61,729 nt of DNA. Origin: an uncultured Clostridia bacterium (GTDB lineage: Bacteria > Bacillota > Clostridia > Christensenellales > Borkfalkiaceae). Below are positions 57,860 through 61,729 of this stretch, piece after piece. Both the position numbers and the translations under genes were made by a program. How positions within the stretch are numbered: the first letter of the stretch is position 1; each line of letters opens with the position of its first letter. The stretch spans positions 1-61,729 of the forward strand of contig CANQOB010000009.1 in the NCBI GenBank assembly GCA_947625385.1, read 5' to 3'. A model generated the notes under the pieces. That model was not told the DNA's origin, did not search any database, and was given only the letters and a program-made list of their open reading frames with translations.

Positions 57860-59647
57860 ATGGACGAAAATTTACGGGAAGAACTTGCCGCGCTGGAACA
57901 AAAGATCGCCGAACTTCCGAAAGGGTATCTCTCCAAAAAGACGATCAATGGGAAGGTTCGCTTTTATCTTCAATGGACGGAGGACGGCAAGAAAAAGAGC
58001 AAGTACGTCGGCGACGCGCTTGCCGATTCCTTGCGCAGTCAGATCGAAGAGCGCAAGCGGCTCCAAGAGCGTGTGAAGGAAATCAGGACGCAACTGTCCG
58101 TTCCCGTGCAATCAGAGAAGAAGCCTTTGCCGTCCTTCCGAACGACCGTCCTCACGGGCGAACGTCTGCGCGCCTATATCCAGCCCGTCGAGGGCTACAA
58201 AAAACGCGCCTGTTTTGAAATGCTGAAAAGCTATCTCTGCGGAAACTCCCGCGACAAGGTTTTCATCCTCTACGGACTTCGCAGAACGGGCAAGACGACG
58301 CTCATCCGACAGGCAATCGCGGACATGGGTGCCTCAAATTTCGCCAAATGCGCCTTTATTCAGATTCGCACGGGGAATACGCTTGCAGAGGTCAACGCCG
58401 ATCTGCAACTTCTTTCGGATCGCGGTTTCCGTTTCATCTTCCTCGATGAAGTGACGCTCATGGACGACTTTATCGAGGGCGCGGCGCTCTTTTCCGACAT
58501 CTTTGCGGCTTGCGGCATGAAGATCGTCCTCTCGGGAACGGATTCCCTCGGCTTTGTCTTTTCCGAGGACGAGCAGCTCTACGACCGCTGCATTCTGCTT
58601 CATACCACCTTCATTCCGTATAAGGAGTTTGAAGAAGTGCTGGGTATCAAAGGCATCGACGAATACATTCGTTATGGCGGAACGATGAGCCTCGGCGGGG
58701 TACATTACAACGAGCCGACCACCTTCGCCACCGCGCAAAGTACCGACGAATATGTGGACAGCGCCATCGCGCGGAACATTCAACACTCTTTGAAGTGCTA
58801 TCAATACGAGGGACATTTTCGCGCCTTGCAAGGCCTCTACAAGCATGGGGAACTGACGAGCGCAATCAACCGCGTCATCGAGGACATCAACCACCGTTTC
58901 ACGCTCGAAGTGCTGACGCGGGACTTTGTTTCGCACGACTTGGGACTTTCTGCCAAAAATCTGCGGAGCGACAGGGAGGACCCGACCGACATTCTCGACC
59001 GCGTTGACCGCGAGAAGGTGACGAGGCGACTCAAAGAACTTCTCGAAATCAAAAATCAAGACGAGCGGAGCGTCTCTATTTCCGACGTTCACAGGAAGGA
59101 GATCAAGGAGTACCTCGATCTCTTGGACTTGACTGTGGATATTGAAATTCAAACCATTCCCGTGAATGACCAAAGGCAGACGCGAACGCTGTTTTCGCAA
59201 CCCGGGATGCGCTTTTGCCAAGCGGAAAGCCTTATAAGAAGCCTCATGCAGGATGCGGAGTTTCAGACGCTTTCCGCCGTGGAGCGGGCAAAAATCATCG
59301 AACGCATTCTGGATGAGATCAGGGGCAGGATGATGGAGGATATCGTCTTGCTCGAAACCAAACTGAAAAACCCGAAAAAGCAGGTGTTCAAACTGCAATT
59401 CGCGGTGGGTGAGTTCGACATGGTGATCGCCGATCCCGAAAAGACGACTTGCGAGATCTACGAGATCAAACACAGCAAGGAGCGTGTTCCCGAACAGTAT
59501 AGAAATTTGCTCGACGACACGAAGTGCCGCGAAGCGGGGTTTCGTTTTGGGAAAATTACAAAGCGCACCGTCCTCTACCGCGGTGAAAACACGACAGACG
59601 GCGAGGTCGTCTATCAAAATGTAGAAGAATTTTTGTGTGCCGAATAA
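57860..59647 (+). CDS. AAA_14-type ATPase with C-terminal nuclease-like domain
   Basis: A 595-residue protein, ATG 57860 after GAGGTG; an in-frame TTG lies 15 bases upstream. Residues 10-75 are a small basic coiled-coil/beta domain ('KGYLSKKTINGKVRFYLQW'), as in some DNA-binding N-termini. The P-loop ATPase has Walker A 'GLRRTGKTT' (about 138-146) and 'FIFLDEVTL' (about 194-202), the AAA_14/DUF4143 type. The end (about 500-560) shows 'FAVGEFDMVIAD' and 'CEIYEIKHS', spaced like a PD-(D/E)XK nuclease. Such genes are common, often in mobile or defence regions; function is not settled. Confidence 0.83.
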   Translation: MDENLREELAALEQKIAELPKGYLSKKTINGKVRFYLQWTEDGKKKSKYVGDALADSLRSQIEERKRLQERVKEIRTQLSVPVQSEKKPLPSFRTTVLTGERLRAYIQPVEGYKKRACFEMLKSYLCGNSRDKVFILYGLRRTGKTTLIRQAIADMGASNFAKCAFIQIRTGNTLAEVNADLQLLSDRGFRFIFLDEVTLMDDFIEGAALFSDIFAACGMKIVLSGTDSLGFVFSEDEQLYDRCILLHTTFIPYKEFEEVLGIKGIDEYIRYGGTMSLGGVHYNEPTTFATAQSTDEYVDSAIARNIQHSLKCYQYEGHFRALQGLYKHGELTSAINRVIEDINHRFTLEVLTRDFVSHDLGLSAKNLRSDREDPTDILDRVDREKVTRRLKELLEIKNQDERSVSISDVHRKEIKEYLDLLDLTVDIEIQTIPVNDQRQTRTLFSQPGMRFCQAESLIRSLMQDAEFQTLSAVERAKIIERILDEIRGRMMEDIVLLETKLKNPKKQVFKLQFAVGEFDMVIADPEKTTCEIYEIKHSKERVPEQYRNLLDDTKCREAGFRFGKITKRTVLYRGENTTDGEVVYQNVEEFLCAE

Positions 59648-59696
59648 ACATGAAGAACTTTTTCAAACATGATGCTATCTGTCATATTTGGCGTGT

Positions 59697-59702
59697 TATA
59701 AT
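59697..59702 (+). promoter_or_regulatory. -10 element of the small acidic gene
   Basis: TATAAT 22 bases before the ATG at 59724; the -35 region (CTATCT) is weak. Confidence 0.4.
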
Positions 59703-59723
59703 AGAGTTATCATAGGAGGCAAA

Positions 59724-59819
59724 ATGGGCATTTTCGATTGGCTCTTCGGCGACACCGACGACGAGGATGCACAGCTTGAAGATATAATCCTCATGGACAT
59801 GGACGACGAGGACGATTAA
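59724..59819 (+). CDS. 31-residue acidic small protein
   Basis: ATG 59724 with a perfect AGGAGG eight bases before it. The product begins MGIFDWLFGDTDDEDAQLED and ends in a run of Asp/Glu; 13 of 31 residues are acidic, and the first eight are hydrophobic/aromatic. A -10 TATAAT lies just upstream. It could be an inhibitor, DNA mimic or signal peptide-like regulator; nothing known matches. Confidence 0.6.
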   Translation: MGIFDWLFGDTDDEDAQLEDIILMDMDDEDD

Positions 59820-59946
59820 ATTTTCGAAACTTGTCGTTTTCCCCATGATTTCATTTCGGTTTTGCCGAAAAATATGCTATAATGGATGCAAGGCAGAGTG
59901 ACAAGAGGAAATATGTTTATAGGATTATAACGAAAAAGCGCGCATC

Positions 59947-60420
59947 ATGCACGAGGCAATTCCTGAGCTAAACGCTTTCGTGAAGAAAGGGAATGTCTAT
60001 TATGTTGAAATTGTCGATCTCGAACAAAAAATTTATCCGAGAAGATGCTTCTACGCTGGTTGAGATTGAACTGCGCGCCTGAAAGAAGGTCTCGATGATG
60101 TGGTTGTGCAAGAAGAAATGGAGTTCTCTTGCAAGGAAACCGACGGGAAATATTGCTTGACGGTTGAAAAATTTGTCAGCGACAGAGTATCGAAGAAAAT
60201 CAACGAGTTAAATCAAAATGGCGTCGCCAATGCAAGCGAGAAAAAGCCGTTCAAGCCGATTACGATTAACGAGGAAGGCTTGGAACTCATTGAATTGATT
60301 TCCGCGGATTGCGCCGCGGACGAGGGCGAAGGCATTTGGCATTTCGATCATGAAATCAAAATCGATAAGAACGGGGTATCGAACTGCGTTAAACCGAAAA
60401 CTTTTGGGACGGTACGATGA
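59947..60420 (+). pseudogene. decayed gene, several frames
   Basis: Coding-like stretches lie in three frames in a row: 59947-60063 (MHEAIPELNAFVKKGNVYYV..., then a stop), a short piece at 60055-60085, and 60080-60420 (...LKEGLDDVVVQEEMEFSCKET..., 106 residues from ATG 60100). They look like one gene broken by frameshifts. No family recognised. Confidence 0.5.
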
Positions 60421-60898
60421 CCATAAATTAGGATTTAAAATTTACGATGACAAAGGGAAAATAATTAAATATGATAAATCTTCTCTCATATTAAATTTTG
60501 TTAATCCATTCGGACAAAAATCGGATGGACTTGATTCTACCATTTTAGGACTATGGCAAATAGATGTGCTGTATGATGAATGCTCTGCCGTTTTGCCATT
60601 TAATGTTGCAGCAAAAGTTGAACCAAAAATCGAATTGGAAAGTACAAAGGTAACTGTAAAAGTTGGCAATAGTGCTTTTTTAAGAAAATTTATAAGGTCA
60701 GCGAATAATTCGTTTGATGAAGATGTAACATCAAAGGTCAAAATTAAAGCGGCAACAGGGCAAACAATAAAAATTGAAAACGATATCTTGTCCGGAGATA
60801 TACTTGGAAAGTCTTGCGCCTTATGCGATATGACGGAAATGGTTGCGTGTTTATCTCGCGGGTACTTCTGTTCGGGCATCCCCATTTTGTTTTCGTAA
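60411..60898 (+). pseudogene. beta-rich fragment continuing the broken gene
   Basis: The frame open to 60898 has real-looking protein from about 60411: 'KLGFKIYDDKGKIIKYDKSSLILNF' and 'FVNPFGQKSD' (short strands), then Lys/Val-rich strands. It has no ribosome binding site and follows the preceding fragment by a frameshift near 60410. It is A+T-rich relative to the core genes. It may be an independent acquired gene whose start is lost. Confidence 0.4.
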
Positions 60899-61039
60899 TA
60901 CTTGTAAATCTTGTTTCACCTCCTTTTGAGGGCAGAAAAAACAGCCCTTTGTTCAAGAACTGCCTGTTCACGTTTTGATACTCCCTCTAATTGTAAACCA
61001 CGGGAACGCCGAAATTATTAGTCATTACTCAAAATTTTT

Positions 61040-61729
61040 TTATTTGAGCAACTTTTTGCCCGAATAGGCTTTGTAGAACTGCTCGATACGCTTGTTTCTC
61101 GACTTCGCAAAGAACGGATAAAAGCGTTGAGTAAGAAAGTCGTAAGTGGATATTTTCAGACGGTTTGCGATTTTCTCCGCTGTGGAGTAGATGCTTGTAT
61201 AGGCTTTGTCCGAGTCGTGAAGTCCCGATTGCTGCCGTCGGTTCATCTCCGTCATAAGGCGCACATATACGGCTTGCACAATGAGCGGTCTTTCGCCGTA
61301 ATATTCTTCAAAGTGCAAGCGTTCTTCTTCGTCTGCGGCTTCTTTGTATTCCGCTATATCTTCGTCTATTTTGTCCTCGTTAAAGAGGTAATAGGTCATA
61401 AGGTAGCGGCAGAACTCTCCCACGCTGTAATACCAATGGGTGAAGGGCAACAAATCCAATAAAAGCCAACGAATTACAAATTCGAGTTCGACGTCTAAAT
61501 AATTAGGCATCGTGCCTGTATCGAGGAAAATATCCCAACACTTGCGAACATACGCTTCAGGACTTGATTCCTTCAATTCTGCGTTTGTTATTTTCTCTTT
61601 CGCCTTTTTGAGCGTCATAGAAATATAGCCCTGCGTAAGTCCGAGTTCTTCCGCCGCTTCCGCCTGCGTCTTGTCCTCGATCACGCAAAGAGTGTAAACC
61701 TCAAACTCTCTGTCCGTCAGGTTGTCTGT
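61040..61729 (-). CDS. sigma-70 region-4-like factor, cut by the window edge
   Basis: At least 229 residues; the frame stays open to the end of the window, so the start lies outside. The first visible residues, 'DNLTDREFEVYTLCVIEDKTQAEAAEELGLTQGYISMTLKKAKEKI' (given here in outline only), form a helix-turn-helix like sigma region 4. The rest is helical ('WDIFLDTGTMPNYLDVELEFVI', 'YLMTYYLFNEDKIDEDI') and not a known sigma domain. Such proteins occur on conjugative elements and prophages. It may be the left part of a mobile element that extends past the window. Confidence 0.65.
   Translation of the reverse strand, partial: TDNLTDREFEVYTLCVIEDKTQAEAAEELGLTQGYISMTLKKAKEKITNAELKESSPEAYVRKCWDIFLDTGTMPNYLDVELEFVIRWLLLDLLPFTHWYYSVGEFCRYLMTYYLFNEDKIDEDIAEYKEAADEEERLHFEEYYGERPLIVQAVYVRLMTEMNRRQQSGLHDSDKAYTSIYSTAEKIANRLKISTYDFLTQRFYPFFAKSRNKRIEQFYKAYSGKKLLK

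Overview
The window reads as a chromosome segment of a Gram-positive, low-copy-RNA-control bacterium of the Clostridia/Bacillota type, probably a gut anaerobe. The signs are a T-box in front of pheST, a TPP riboswitch in front of a ThiT-type thiamine transporter, the queH, ruvX and yrzB (DUF1292) genes, BspA-like leucine-rich-repeat lipoproteins with DPN-rich linkers, consensus sigma-A promoters with 17-base spacers, and strong AGGAGG ribosome binding sites. Base composition is G+C rich in core genes and clearly A+T rich in the first gene and near the right end, which suggests acquired DNA there. No rRNA, CRISPR array or intact transposase was seen.

Layout. 1-3.2 kb: two defence-like genes, a TIR-GNAT protein and a nuclease-helicase of the DUF2075 type. 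3.3-5.9 kb: a surface-anchored papain-like peptidase. 6.1-8.9 kb: a MacB-like ABC transporter behind a consensus promoter and a 220-base structured leader. 9.2-10.2 kb: a transglutaminase-like protein on the minus strand. 10.3-27.8 kb: a large signalling locus. It has a membrane TrkA/RyR protein, a free RyR domain, a TerY-like vWA protein, a PP2C phosphatase, a Ser/Thr kinase, a protein sharing the kinase's C-terminal repeats, a helical protein of unknown function, two paralogous zinc-ribbon proteins (one with an amidotransferase-like domain, one with a TerD domain), a soluble Clp/FtsH fusion protease and a YbjN-like chaperone protein. This is a TerY-phosphatase-kinase (TerY-P) type system with unusual extra parts, and is the most interesting part of the window.

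27.8-38.6 kb: mostly housekeeping. thiT with its riboswitch (minus strand), an HD nucleotidase, prmA-rsmE-mtaB-HIT in a tight operon, a small lipoprotein, an M23 peptidase, and T-box-pheS-pheT. 38.6-51.1 kb: four lipoproteins (two near-identical in promoter and signal peptide, with G8 tracts between -35 and -10), a ruvX-yrzB fusion, queH, and dispersed repeats. 51.3-61.7 kb: an accessory, defence-like region with a DprA-like protein, an Mrr-type nuclease followed by a RES-domain protein, an RHH-WYL regulator, a degenerate tRNA-Lys-like gene, an FtsH-like pseudoprotease, an AAA ATPase with a C-terminal nuclease-like domain, a 31-residue acidic protein, decayed coding sequence, and a sigma-like factor cut by the window edge.

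The inferred logic of the Ter locus is that the membrane TrkA/RyR protein or the free RyR domain senses a ligand, the kinase and phosphatase set the phosphorylation state of partners, the vWA and TerD proteins form metal-dependent assemblies, and the Clp-FtsH protease remodels or degrades targets. This is inference from domain content and gene order only.
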